A program made the translations under genes and the position numbers. Shown here one piece after another: positions 8,398 through 15,930 of a stretch of 64,000 bases of DNA. Below the pieces are notes generated by a model. That model worked only from the letters and a program-made list of their open reading frames with translations, ran no database searches and was not told the origin of the DNA. The first letter of the stretch is position 1, and each line of letters opens with the position of its first letter. Source of the stretch: Dysgonomonas sp. 520 (GTDB lineage: Bacteria; Bacteroidota; Bacteroidia; Bacteroidales; Dysgonomonadaceae); contig NZ_QVMP01000012.1 in the NCBI RefSeq assembly GCF_010501095.1, forward strand, positions 1-64,000. Reading direction: 5' to 3'.

Positions 8398-8758
8398 ATA
8401 TGCGGTTGTACGCCTTGTACCCAAAGTTGAGAGGGAAGAGTTTATGAATGTAGGACTTATCCTTTTTTCTAAACGTGTTGGATTTATCAAAATGCTGTAT
8501 GAGGTTGATAAGGAAAAGTTGAAGGTGTTTTCTCCTGATACGGATTTGGATGAGGTTTACTCCAATTTGGAGGCTTTCGAGAAAATATGCCTGGGCGTTG
8601 AAGACGGAGGAGCGATTGCCCGTTTGGATGTGCCGGAGCGTTTCAGATGGTTGACCGCCATGAAAAGTTCGTGCATACAGACATCTCGTCCGCATCCCGG
8701 ATTTTCGGACGATCTGGAAAAGACTACCCGATTGTTGTTCGAAGAATTGGTTTTATAG
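8375..8758 (+). CDS. DUF3037 family protein
   Basis: This 127-residue protein matches the DUF3037 pattern: YAVVRLVPKVEREEFMNVGLILF near the N-terminus and the C-terminal SSCIQTSRPHPGF...LFEELV segment. It is cytoplasmic by appearance. It overlaps the HipA-like kinase gene by 23 bases in another frame, so the two are almost certainly co-translated. This two-gene arrangement is known in other bacteria, but the job of the partner (substrate, regulator or antitoxin-like factor) is unknown. It converges with the next gene and the two coding regions overlap by six bases. Confidence 0.85.
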   Translation: MQGKHLYEYAVVRLVPKVEREEFMNVGLILFSKRVGFIKMLYEVDKEKLKVFSPDTDLDEVYSNLEAFEKICLGVEDGGAIARLDVPERFRWLTAMKSSCIQTSRPHPGFSDDLEKTTRLLFEELVL

Positions 8759-9286
8759 GCAAGAATCTTTTTTCTTACGTTTTTCTAATTCGCTGATAAG
8801 AAGTTTTTCCAATTCATTGCTTTTGCAGTTGAGGTTTCTGGGTGTTATTGAAAGAGGTGTTCCGCACAAAGCCATATTGCTTTCCATTGTTTTGCGTTTC
8901 AGTCCGCTCACACGATTCAGATATTTTGCAGGTAAAGAAACATCAATGAGCAGTATCTTTGTTGACATTATATTAACCTGGCGTATTGTTTCTATATCTT
9001 TCCATTCAATCAGTCCGACAGTGGAAACGCTGCTGTTGTCGATAATTCCCATATCGTCGATAATAAGTCCCGCCTGTTTATCAAACAGCTTTGTGATATA
9101 TATAACAGTAGTGAAACCAAAAAATATGGTTCCGACTATTCCTGCGATTTTTACAAAAATGGAATTATAATATGTTTGCTGATCTGCAGTTAAAAATAGC
9201 CACAAACTGACAATAACAAACAGCACAGATAGTGTTATCAATAAAATAATCCTCCTTTTGCTAAGAGGGATTTGTATGGTATTCAT
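8753..9286 (-). CDS. STM3941-like membrane protein
   Basis: This 177-residue protein has two hydrophobic segments near the N-terminus (IILLITLSVLFVIVSLWLFL and IAGIVGTIFFGFTTVIYI), followed by a soluble domain (GLIIDDMGIIDNSSVSTVGLIEWKDIETI) that looks like the PH-like domain of the STM3941 family. The C-terminal tail is basic. It is probably an inner-membrane protein with a cytoplasmic domain. Function is unknown. A small coding-like remnant lies just upstream on the same strand (9327-9540). Confidence 0.65.
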   Translation of the reverse strand: MNTIQIPLSKRRIILLITLSVLFVIVSLWLFLTADQQTYYNSIFVKIAGIVGTIFFGFTTVIYITKLFDKQAGLIIDDMGIIDNSSVSTVGLIEWKDIETIRQVNIMSTKILLIDVSLPAKYLNRVSGLKRKTMESNMALCGTPLSITPRNLNCKSNELEKLLISELEKRKKKDSCL

Positions 9287-9326
9287 TTTTCGTTGTTTGA
9301 TTCTCCTTTTTCAATTAAGAAAATAT

Positions 9327-9540
9327 CAGTCACCATCAAAAGTTAACTCAATATTCTGATAATTTTCAGCAAAGATATTAGAAAAATAATCATCATACAT
9401 GTTTGCATCCGGATTTTTTTTCAGAAATTCTTCTTCAAAGTCACAATAAGCGTTTTTGTAGGGGTAAGCCTTTGGTTTGCCCGAATGGTAGGGGTTGTAT
9501 GTGCTTGCTTTGTGTCCGTTTTTTACAAGTTTTTGCTCTT
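9327..9540 (-). pseudogene. Coding-like remnant without a start codon, partly REP-derived
   Basis: Reading the minus strand from 9540 to the stop at 9327-9329 gives about 70 codons that look protein-like in the second half: CDFEEEFLKKNPDANMYDDY, then FSNIFAENYQN, ending ELTFDGD. There is no ATG until the Met in ANMYDD, and an in-frame stop lies just upstream of 9540. The middle of the frame (YHSGKPKAYP) is encoded by a REP-like palindrome that has another copy at 11423-11475. The simplest view is the 3' end of a gene interrupted by a REP insertion. A short gene with a non-ATG start after the AGGAGG at about 9545-9550 cannot be excluded. Confidence 0.4.
9447..9495. repeat. REP-like palindrome, copy 1 of GGGGNAAGC...GGGG type
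   Basis: GGGGTAAGCCTTTGGTTTGC followed by CCGAATGGTAGGGG matches the reverse strand of 11436-11475 (GGGGCAAGCTTCTGG followed by CCGAATGGCAGGGG). The left half folds as a hairpin. Confidence 0.6.
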
Positions 9541-9549
9541 AATACCTCC

Positions 9550-9557
9550 TACTTTTG
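9550..9557 (+). promoter_or_regulatory. -7 box of the VOC-family gene
   Basis: TACTTTTG fits TAnnTTTG and lies 40 bases before the ATG at 9598. No clear -33 element is seen at the expected spacing. Confidence 0.45.
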
Positions 9558-9597
9558 TAGTGTTATCAGTAAAAAACAGTCATAAAAAAGAAAAAAC

Positions 9598-9972
9598 ATG
9601 AAAAGATTAGTAGCATTTTTCGAAATTCCTTGCGAAAATTTCAGCAGGGCAATCAAATTTTATCAAACGGTATTTGATATCGAAATGAGTTCTTTCGAGT
9701 GCGAAACGGAGAAAATGGCATTTTTCCCGTCCGACGAAGAAGATGGCAAATCGCCGGGAGCAATATCTTGGGCTCCGGACTTCAAGCCATCGGGAAAAGG
9801 AGTCCTTGTAAGTTTAAATTGTGTAGATATGGAGGCTACAACTTCTCTTATCGAGCAAGTGGGTGGACGGATTGTTATTCCCAAAACAAAGATAGAGGCG
9901 GACGACAGAGGTTATTTTTCCGTTTTCGAAGATTGTGAAGGTAATCAGATCGGTTTATATTCCGATAAGTAG
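9598..9972 (+). CDS. VOC family (glyoxalase-fold) protein
   Basis: This 124-residue protein has the paired beta-alpha-beta-beta-beta pattern of the vicinal oxygen chelate superfamily: FFEIPCENFSRAIKFYQTVFDIEM at the start and VFEDCEGNQIGLYSD at the end. A Glu in FFEIPC and a Glu in DCEGN lie where metal ligands usually occur. Substrate cannot be read from the sequence. Relatives act as glyoxalases, dioxygenases or antibiotic-binding proteins. It is a single-gene unit with its own -7 box and a strong terminator behind it. No export signal is present, so it is cytoplasmic. Confidence 0.85.
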   Translation: MKRLVAFFEIPCENFSRAIKFYQTVFDIEMSSFECETEKMAFFPSDEEDGKSPGAISWAPDFKPSGKGVLVSLNCVDMEATTSLIEQVGGRIVIPKTKIEADDRGYFSVFEDCEGNQIGLYSDK

Positions 9973-9976
9973 ATCG

Positions 9977-10018
9977 AAAAACAGGTTGCATTTTTTACGG
10001 GTGCAACCTGTTTTCTTA
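9977..10018. terminator. Bidirectional terminator between VOC gene and metY
   Basis: AAACAGGTTGCA and TGCAACCTGTTT form a 12-bp stem, with A-rich sequence on the left and TTTTC on the right, between two convergent genes. Confidence 0.85.
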
Positions 10019-10024
10019 TTTGTT

Positions 10025-11317
10025 TCATTTTACATCTTCCAATGCTTGTTCAATATCATTGATGATGTCGTTAACATTCTCTATCCCAACAGAAAGGCGG
10101 ATAAGATCGGGAGCCACTCCGGCAGAAATAAGCTGCTCGTCGCTCAGCTGCCTGTGAGTATGGCTTGCAGGATGAAGAACGCAGGTGCGGGCATCGGCAA
10201 CGTGCGTAACAATAGCCACTAGCTTAAGGCTATCCATGAAACGCACCGATTCATCCCTACCACCTTTTATGCCGAAGGTCATGACACCGCAAGCGCCATT
10301 CGGAAGATATTTCTCAGACAATTCGTAATACTTATTATCCTCTAGTTTAGGATAATGCACCCATGCCACTTTGGGGTGCGATTGCAGGTATTGTGCCACT
10401 TTCAAAGCATTTTCGCAATGACGGGGCACACGTAGGTGCAAAGTTTCAAGTCCGAGATTCAGCAGGAATGCGTTTTGTGGCGATTGGGCAGAACCTAGGT
10501 CACGCATCAGTTGAACAACAGCTTTGGTTATGTATGCACCTTTTCCAAAGGCTTTGGTGTAAGTCAGTCCGTGATACGACTCGTCGGGTTGCGTCAATCC
10601 TGGAAATTTATCTGCGTATGCTTCCCAGTCGAAGTTTCCACTGTCAACAATTGCGCCTCCTACTGCTGCTGCATGTCCATCCATGTATTTGGTGGTGGAG
10701 TGTATAATTATATCTGCCCCCCATTGGAAAGGACGGCAATTGATAGGCGTTGGGAAAGTATTGTCTACAATCAGAGGAACCCCGTGACTGTGTGCTATCC
10801 GAGCAAACTTTTCAATGTCAAGAACATTCATTGCCGGATTGGAGATGGTTTCGGCAAACAAGGCTTTAGTGTTTGGCTGAAAGGCCTTGCTTATTTCTTC
10901 TTCCGACGCATCCTGATCTATGAAGGTTACATCTATTCCTAATTTTTTCATCGTTACGGCAAACAAATTGTAAGTTCCTCCGTAGATAGTTGAAGCACTG
11001 ACAAAATGATCGCCGGCCGAGCAAATGTTGAACAGTGCGTAGAAAGAAGCCGCCTGTCCCGATGAAGTTAACATGCCGGCAACGCCGCCTTCGAGCTGTG
11101 TAATTTTGTCTGCTACGGCATCGTTCGTAGGGTTTTGTAGCCGTGTATAAAAATACCCGCTTTCCTCCAGATCGAAAAGTTTGCCCATTTGCTCGCTTGT
11201 TTCGTATTTGAAGGTTGTACTCTGATAGATAGGCAATACTCTGGGTTCTCCTTTTTTGGGTGTCCAGCCTGCCTGAACACAGATTGTTTCAATATTTTTC
11301 TTATTTTCTTTCGACAT
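10025..11317 (-). CDS. metY: O-acetylhomoserine aminocarboxypropyltransferase / sulfhydrylase
   Basis: This 430-residue PLP enzyme of the Cys/Met metabolism family converts O-acetylhomoserine plus sulfide (or methanethiol) to homocysteine (or methionine) in the cytoplasm. The family start ETICVQAGW.P..GEPRVLPIYQSTTFKY, the YTRLQNPT motif and the PLP-lysine motif HSTTKYMDGH are present, and the length matches MetY (about 430) better than the shorter MetB/MetC lyases. It is a single gene. I looked for an S-adenosylmethionine riboswitch in the upstream 198 bases and saw none. That interval instead holds a REP-like repeat. Confidence 0.93.
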   Translation of the reverse strand: MSKENKKNIETICVQAGWTPKKGEPRVLPIYQSTTFKYETSEQMGKLFDLEESGYFYTRLQNPTNDAVADKITQLEGGVAGMLTSSGQAASFYALFNICSAGDHFVSASTIYGGTYNLFAVTMKKLGIDVTFIDQDASEEEISKAFQPNTKALFAETISNPAMNVLDIEKFARIAHSHGVPLIVDNTFPTPINCRPFQWGADIIIHSTTKYMDGHAAAVGGAIVDSGNFDWEAYADKFPGLTQPDESYHGLTYTKAFGKGAYITKAVVQLMRDLGSAQSPQNAFLLNLGLETLHLRVPRHCENALKVAQYLQSHPKVAWVHYPKLEDNKYYELSEKYLPNGACGVMTFGIKGGRDESVRFMDSLKLVAIVTHVADARTCVLHPASHTHRQLSDEQLISAGVAPDLIRLSVGIENVNDIINDIEQALEDVK

Positions 11318-11422
11318 AACAGTATTTATTTTAGAAATAGAGTACGAATATAGATTAGTTTTTTTATACAGAGACTAAAATTGTGTAATAAATTTAACTA
11401 TTTTTACACGACAAATTCTTTT

Positions 11423-11475
11423 CGGGCGTAAAAATTTTATGCCCCTGCCATTCGGGTAGACCAGAAGCTTGCCCC
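11423..11475. repeat. REP-like double palindrome, copy 2
   Basis: GGGCGTAAAAATTTTATGCC forms one palindrome and is followed by CCTGCCATTCGGGTAG and CAGAAGCTTGCCCC, the reverse-strand match of the repeat at 9447-9495. It lies between the divergent metY and esterase genes. Confidence 0.6.
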
Positions 11476-11515
11476 AGCATCAAATGAAGTATTATTTATC
11501 TATAAGAAAAAAATT

Positions 11516-12463
11516 ATGAAAAGAAATATACTACTGACTGTCATTTTGCTTTTTATATTGTCTGTATCGGCTCAACAGCCTGAAAAGCAAACGTTCGTCT
11601 ATGCGGTAAAGGGCGGTGATACGTTGAGGTTGGATAAATACGAAATAGCTTCAGCTAAAGATAAGAAACCTTGTGTGATTTTTATGTTTGGCGGAGGTTT
11701 CTCGACCGGGACGAGGAACGATGACCGTTACGTGCCTTACTTTAAGAGCCTTACCGATCTGGGTTATGTTGTGGTTTCCATTGATTATAGGTTGGGACTG
11801 AAAAATCCTAAATTTGATGAGGGTGGAGATGTGATGTCGGTTGTCGGTCTATTCAATAATGCTATATCTATGTCGGTTGAGGATTTGTACGATGCAACTA
11901 ATTATGTGATAAAAAACTCACACGACTGGAATGTAGACCAGACTAGAATTGTGGTCTGTGGGTCGAGTGCGGGTGCGGTAGCCGTTCTTCATGCTGAGTA
12001 TGATATCTGTAATTCGTCTGAATTGTCGAATGTTCTTCCCGATGGATTTAATTATGCAGGCATTATCTCTTTTGCCGGAGCAATATTCAGCATGCAGGGC
12101 GAATTGGCTTGGAAATCGAAACCTGCTCCGATGCTGTTGTTTCATGGCGATGCTGACAGCAATGTACCTTACAACAAGTTAGAGATGGGGCCTTTGGGAT
12201 TCTATGGCTCTAAGTATATTGCCGGGCAATTGAATGAGATGAAATCTGCATACTATTTTTACAATGTGGAAAATGCAGCACATGAAATTGCTATTACTCC
12301 TATGACTGAGAATTTGATGGAAATAGAATCTTTTTTGAACAAATGTGTCGCAAAGAAACAACCTCTTATGATAGAATTGAGGGTGCAAGAAATAGGAAAA
12401 CCTGTGCTGAACAAAGATTTTGAGATTCTGGATTATATAAAATCAAATTTTGCTCCGCATTGA
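11516..12463 (+). CDS. Secreted alpha/beta hydrolase (carboxylesterase-like)
   Basis: This 315-residue protein has a cleavable signal peptide (MKRNILLTVILLFILSVSAQ). The catalytic triad of the esterase fold is visible: nucleophile Ser in VVCGSSAGAVAVLH (G-x-S-x-G), Asp in LFHGDADSNVPYN, and His in ENAAHEIAITP. The oxyanion region FMFGGGFSTG resembles the HGGG motif of hormone-sensitive-lipase or BD-FAE type esterases. It probably acts in the periplasm or outside on ester-linked substrates. Substrate is unknown. Its stop codon directly abuts the stop codon of the convergent gene, leaving no room for a terminator. Confidence 0.88.
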   Translation: MKRNILLTVILLFILSVSAQQPEKQTFVYAVKGGDTLRLDKYEIASAKDKKPCVIFMFGGGFSTGTRNDDRYVPYFKSLTDLGYVVVSIDYRLGLKNPKFDEGGDVMSVVGLFNNAISMSVEDLYDATNYVIKNSHDWNVDQTRIVVCGSSAGAVAVLHAEYDICNSSELSNVLPDGFNYAGIISFAGAIFSMQGELAWKSKPAPMLLFHGDADSNVPYNKLEMGPLGFYGSKYIAGQLNEMKSAYYFYNVENAAHEIAITPMTENLMEIESFLNKCVAKKQPLMIELRVQEIGKPVLNKDFEILDYIKSNFAPH

Positions 12464-13024
12464 TTATCTGAATCTGTTTATATTGTAATAGATCGTATCG
12501 CCACTTATTTCATAAAGGGGTAGCAGGTTTTTTTCTAAGTCTTTATATTTTTCGTAATATCTACTGCTTTTAGGGATTAAGACCTTTACATCCTTGATAG
12601 TGCCGTTTTTATAATATTCGAATGTGTTTTTGTTCCATTCTCGTTTTTTTCTTTTCGATTTCATAATATCATCATTCCATTTCATTTCGTTGCTGAAAAG
12701 GACGTAGATGATACTGTAATCGGAATTGTTGCTGATTAGTCGAGCCAGATGTCTTCTGCTATATACATAAAGATACATGCCTTGTATATTGCCTGTTTCG
12801 GAATTGATATTGTAGTCAACATCTTTTATCGGCATTTGCAAGTCGTTAGATATATCCTCCAGAGTTTTACCCTTATACAGGTCGGCTCTATCCATGAAAT
12901 TGTAGACAACAAAAGCCGTGGTGTCGTAGTTCAGTGCAGCCAATGTTTTATATGGCAATTGGGTTTGGGCACAAGGAACCAAAAACGAGAAAACAGAAAA
13001 TAAAAGGAAAGTTAACTTTTTCAT
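12464..13024 (-). CDS. Exported hypothetical protein
   Basis: Starting at the second in-frame Met (13024), the protein has 186 residues and a signal peptide (MKKLTFLLFSVFSFLVPCAQ). The mature part is a mix of charged and beta-strand segments (YMYLYVYSRRHLARLISN). No family is recognised. An alternative start two codons upstream gives MIMKK. It is convergent with the esterase, with zero bases between the stops. A MITE-like element lies about 100 bases upstream, in the otherwise empty 372-base stretch 13031-13402. Confidence 0.65.
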   Translation of the reverse strand: MKKLTFLLFSVFSFLVPCAQTQLPYKTLAALNYDTTAFVVYNFMDRADLYKGKTLEDISNDLQMPIKDVDYNINSETGNIQGMYLYVYSRRHLARLISNNSDYSIIYVLFSNEMKWNDDIMKSKRKKREWNKNTFEYYKNGTIKDVKVLIPKSSRYYEKYKDLEKNLLPLYEISGDTIYYNINRFR

Positions 13025-13125
13025 AATCAAGAGATATTTGCCGGGTTAATATTCAATCTCCCAATAAAGGTTATGTTTCAAAGTTAACAAATTATATCGG
13101 TATTTGATACTATTTTGTGCAATAA

Positions 13126-13312
13126 ACCCGTAGTGCATTTAAGAGTTTGATGTTAACTCATTTATTATAAGATTTATATCCGCTTTGTCATTTTGAACGA
13201 AGTGAAAAATCTGTGTATTTCAATCCAGATCCTTCGTTTTACTCAGGATGACAATGCAAATATATATTATTTTTCAGCTAGTTATCTTTTATTTTCTAAA
13301 TGCACTACGGGT
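13126..13312. mobile_element. MITE-like element copy 2, complete with terminal inverted repeats
   Basis: The 187-base element begins ACCCGTAGTGCATTTA and ends with the exact reverse complement TAAATGCACTACGGGT, a 16-bp terminal inverted repeat. Inside lies the palindromic pair GTCATTTTGAACGAAGTG and CTTCGTTTTACTCAGGATGAC. It has no coding capacity, so it would be mobilised in trans. A clear target-site duplication could not be fixed. Confidence 0.8.
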
Positions 13313-13402
13313 GTAATAAATGAAAAAGAAGAAGCCCTGTCTAACTATATAAACAGAACTTCTTCAGGAAAATATAATTGAGTCAATAACCGAGTCGATT
13401 GT

Positions 13403-14119
13403 TTAAAATTCCATAGGAACTTCTATCAACAATATCTGAGCATCGTCAGACAGAGCCTTGAGGTTTATGGAGTCTGTTTCCCAAATACCGATGGCATCAC
13501 GTTTATCCAACTCTGTGCCCGAAACATTAAACTTACCCTCTATCACCATCACAAATACACCGTTGCCTTTGTCTTTCAGAGCGTAGTCGATACTTACATT
13601 CTTGTCGAACATTCCGATGTTGAACCACGCATTCTGATGTATCCACAAAGAATGATCGGTGGGGGTTGGTGTTACTATTTCAGATAGCTTATTCCTATGT
13701 TCCGGAAAATCCATTTTCTTCTGTTCGTATCTGGGCTTCACATCATTTTTGTTCGGAAATACCCAGATCTGGAAAAAGTTGACAGGTTTGTCATGATAAG
13801 CATTAAACTCACTGTGGAGGACACCTGTGCCGGCACTCATCACCTGCACTTCTCCTTCGTGTATGATGCCTCCGTTTCCCATGCTGTCGCCATGCTTCAA
13901 GCCACCTTTAAGGGGTATGGATACTATTTCCATATTGTCGTGAGGATGCGTGCCAAAGCCTTTGCCTCCTTCCACTATATCGTCGTTAACTACACGCAAT
14001 GCCCCGAAATTAATCCTGTCAGGATCGTAGTAATTGGCAAAGCTAAAGGTGTGGTGTGTATCGAGCCAACCATGATTGGCATGACCACGAGTGTTTGCTT
14101 TATATAAAACAGTTCTCAT
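13403..14119 (-). CDS. Pirin family protein (quercetinase-like)
   Basis: This 238-residue bicupin contains the pirin signature GFGTHPHDNMEIVSIPLKGGLKHGDSMGNGG, with His residues of the metal site, and EGEVQVMSAGTGVLHSEFN supplying the remaining His and Glu. It ends LLIEVPMEF. I chose the start at 14119 because AAAGGATCAGAAAAA lies just before it and the family begins MRTVLYKA. A 17-residue upstream extension is unlikely. It follows the YceI-like gene on the same strand by 89 bases. Pirins act as quercetin dioxygenases or redox-sensing regulators. The exact role here is open. Confidence 0.9.
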   Translation of the reverse strand: MRTVLYKANTRGHANHGWLDTHHTFSFANYYDPDRINFGALRVVNDDIVEGGKGFGTHPHDNMEIVSIPLKGGLKHGDSMGNGGIIHEGEVQVMSAGTGVLHSEFNAYHDKPVNFFQIWVFPNKNDVKPRYEQKKMDFPEHRNKLSEIVTPTPTDHSLWIHQNAWFNIGMFDKNVSIDYALKDKGNGVFVMVIEGKFNVSGTELDKRDAIGIWETDSINLKALSDDAQILLIEVPMEF

Positions 14120-14208
14120 TTTTTCTGATCCTTTCTTTTTGTTTATTAACAACGGCTCCGGTATAATCATCCAAAGCCGTTTTCCATTGAAATTTGTAAA
14201 CGAAAAAC

Positions 14209-14871
14209 TTATTGTAAGGCTTTTGCCTCGATCGTAATTTGTAATTCTATATCGTCGTTGATAAAATTATCTTTCAGTTCCGAGAACAATGACTTAGAAC
14301 CATATTTAACATTCCATTGAGTGCGGTCGATAGAAAAAGGAACCGATACGGCTTTGTATATCTCACCCTCTTTGTTAATCTTTGCACCGAACGAAATATT
14401 TTTTTCAACATCCTTCATCTTAAGGTTTCCACTGATCGTATAGTTTACCGAATCGGATGGCGTTGCCGATTTTTCAATTTTGGTAATCGTAAACTTGCTT
14501 TGCGGATATTTTGCCACTTCAAAAAAATCTTCACTTTTCAGGTGGTCGACAAGCATTTTATTCATTTTAGCGTCTGTCAGGTCTTCATTCACAATGCTGT
14601 TCATGTCGATGGTGAAAGAACCAGCTGTTGCTTCTTCTCCATTCACGGTTAATGTTCCCTCGCTTATTTTTATAATTCCGGAGTGGCTTCCTCCCGGTTT
14701 GAACCCTGTCCAACGAATGACGGACGCTGTGGTATCTACTACCAATACTTGGCCTTCACCCGTTGCCGCTGCTTGCGCGTCAGTACCATCTACTTTGTTA
14801 CGGCCTGTGTTGCCACAAGCAGTTGCCAGTAGGAAAATAGAAAATAATAATGTGTATACTCTCGATTTCAT
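14209..14871 (-). CDS. YceI family lipoprotein
   Basis: The 220-residue protein starts with a lipoprotein signal (LLATACGN, Cys at about residue 19). The mature part is a YceI lipocalin-like barrel: VDTTASVIRWTGFKPGGSHSGIIKISEGTL, FTIDMNSIVNEDL, HLKSEDFFEVAKYPQSKFTI, and the C-terminal DDIELQITIEA. YceI proteins bind isoprenoid or lipid-like molecules in the periplasm. Some are stress induced. With pirin 89 bases downstream it may form a small stress-related operon, which is inference. Confidence 0.9.
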   Translation of the reverse strand: MKSRVYTLLFSIFLLATACGNTGRNKVDGTDAQAAATGEGQVLVVDTTASVIRWTGFKPGGSHSGIIKISEGTLTVNGEEATAGSFTIDMNSIVNEDLTDAKMNKMLVDHLKSEDFFEVAKYPQSKFTITKIEKSATPSDSVNYTISGNLKMKDVEKNISFGAKINKEGEIYKAVSVPFSIDRTQWNVKYGSKSLFSELKDNFINDDIELQITIEAKALQ

Positions 14872-14949
14872 AATTTTTCCAGTTTAATTTTTTTTAATCA
14901 TTGATTATATAACAACCGATGGTGCGCATTGTTTAACTGAAAATAAAAA

Positions 14950-14993
14950 TCCCGCCTCGAACTCGTTCGTGACAGGATTTAAGCGAGGGGGGA
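14950..14993 (-). terminator. Intrinsic terminator of the lipoprotein gene
   Basis: On the minus strand TCCCCCCTCG pairs with CGAGGCGGGA (one mismatch), followed by TTTTTATTTT. It lies just behind the stop codon at 15005. Confidence 0.65.
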
Positions 14994-15004
14994 ATATGAA
15001 ACGA

Positions 15005-15787
15005 TTACAAACTATCTTTTGTCAATTCTATTTCAGCGAATAGGCTTCCGTCTTTTTTCTTGTAAATATATTTTATTCCAATATTATTGTCGATCAGGGC
15101 CTTCATGCCCGGATTAGATTTCACCATTTGCTTCACTCCTGCTTGAGTATTTCTTTTAAAGTCTTCTTGCGATATGCCATTTATTATGGCTTCGGGCAAT
15201 TCGGCTACGGTAGCCATTGTTTTTCCTTCGGCATAACATTCCAGTATGACGATACCTGTGTTGGGCTCAGTCATCGGTAATTGGCTTTTTAGCGCATCGA
15301 CAGAGGCTTGCAATAGTCCTTCCGCATTGTCTTCTATCGAAGCAGTAGGGTCTATGTTTTCAAGGGTTTCTGTTGGATTGTTATATTGATCGGGTGTAAT
15401 TATAATTTCGTTGGACGTTTTGTTATCTGCCGATTTAACGGAAAAGATGAATGTAACACCTAAAGCGGTAAGTTCTTTCATCTCAGGAGAGTTGTTTAGC
15501 GCTTGTATCATCATGGGGCGGACGAGCTTGTCCAGCATATTTGCGGCTACATCAGCCGCTACCTGATTTATGGCTGTCATTGTCATATTGAATTTGACTC
15601 TTTTCTCAGGTAGAGATTCAACATTAACCAATGTTGTAGATTGATTGAAGCTGACAGGGCAATCTTTGTTCATCAGCTCTACAAATTCGTCGATTTTTGC
15701 TTGTTCATTTCTTTTGCATTGAGTGAATGTCAGTCCTGATACAGTTACGATCAGGAGTAAACATAGTGTTGAAATTTTGTGTTTCAT
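15005..15787 (-). CDS. Hypothetical lipoprotein with two similar halves
   Basis: This 260-residue protein has a lipoprotein signal (LTFTQCKR, Cys at about 25). The two halves resemble each other: SPEMKELTALGVTFIFSVKSADN near residue 100 and NPGMKALIDNNIGIKYIYKKKDG near residue 230, each preceded by a helical segment and followed by a strand ending in NEIIITPDQ or AEIELTKDS. It may have arisen by internal duplication. It is probably anchored to the periplasmic or outer membrane face. No function is recognised. Confidence 0.7.
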   Translation of the reverse strand: MKHKISTLCLLLIVTVSGLTFTQCKRNEQAKIDEFVELMNKDCPVSFNQSTTLVNVESLPEKRVKFNMTMTAINQVAADVAANMLDKLVRPMMIQALNNSPEMKELTALGVTFIFSVKSADNKTSNEIIITPDQYNNPTETLENIDPTASIEDNAEGLLQASVDALKSQLPMTEPNTGIVILECYAEGKTMATVAELPEAIINGISQEDFKRNTQAGVKQMVKSNPGMKALIDNNIGIKYIYKKKDGSLFAEIELTKDSL

Positions 15788-15930
15788 TTGAAGTTGTTTT
15801 GTTCTATATGATATTCAAAGGTATAAAAAACTTTCTGATATATGTTTATGGATTTTTTCGGCATCAATACTCATAATTTATATAAATATTGTTTATTTTT
15901 ATCAATCGAAACAAACTTAGCAACAAAACT

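Noticed and set aside
9403-9585. 60-codon plus-strand open frame
   Set aside because: It crosses the REP-like palindrome and the VOC gene promoter and has an unlikely composition; the minus-strand frame is more protein-like.
11318-11515. SAM riboswitch upstream of metY
   Set aside because: The interval holds a REP-like palindrome and no conserved riboswitch core.
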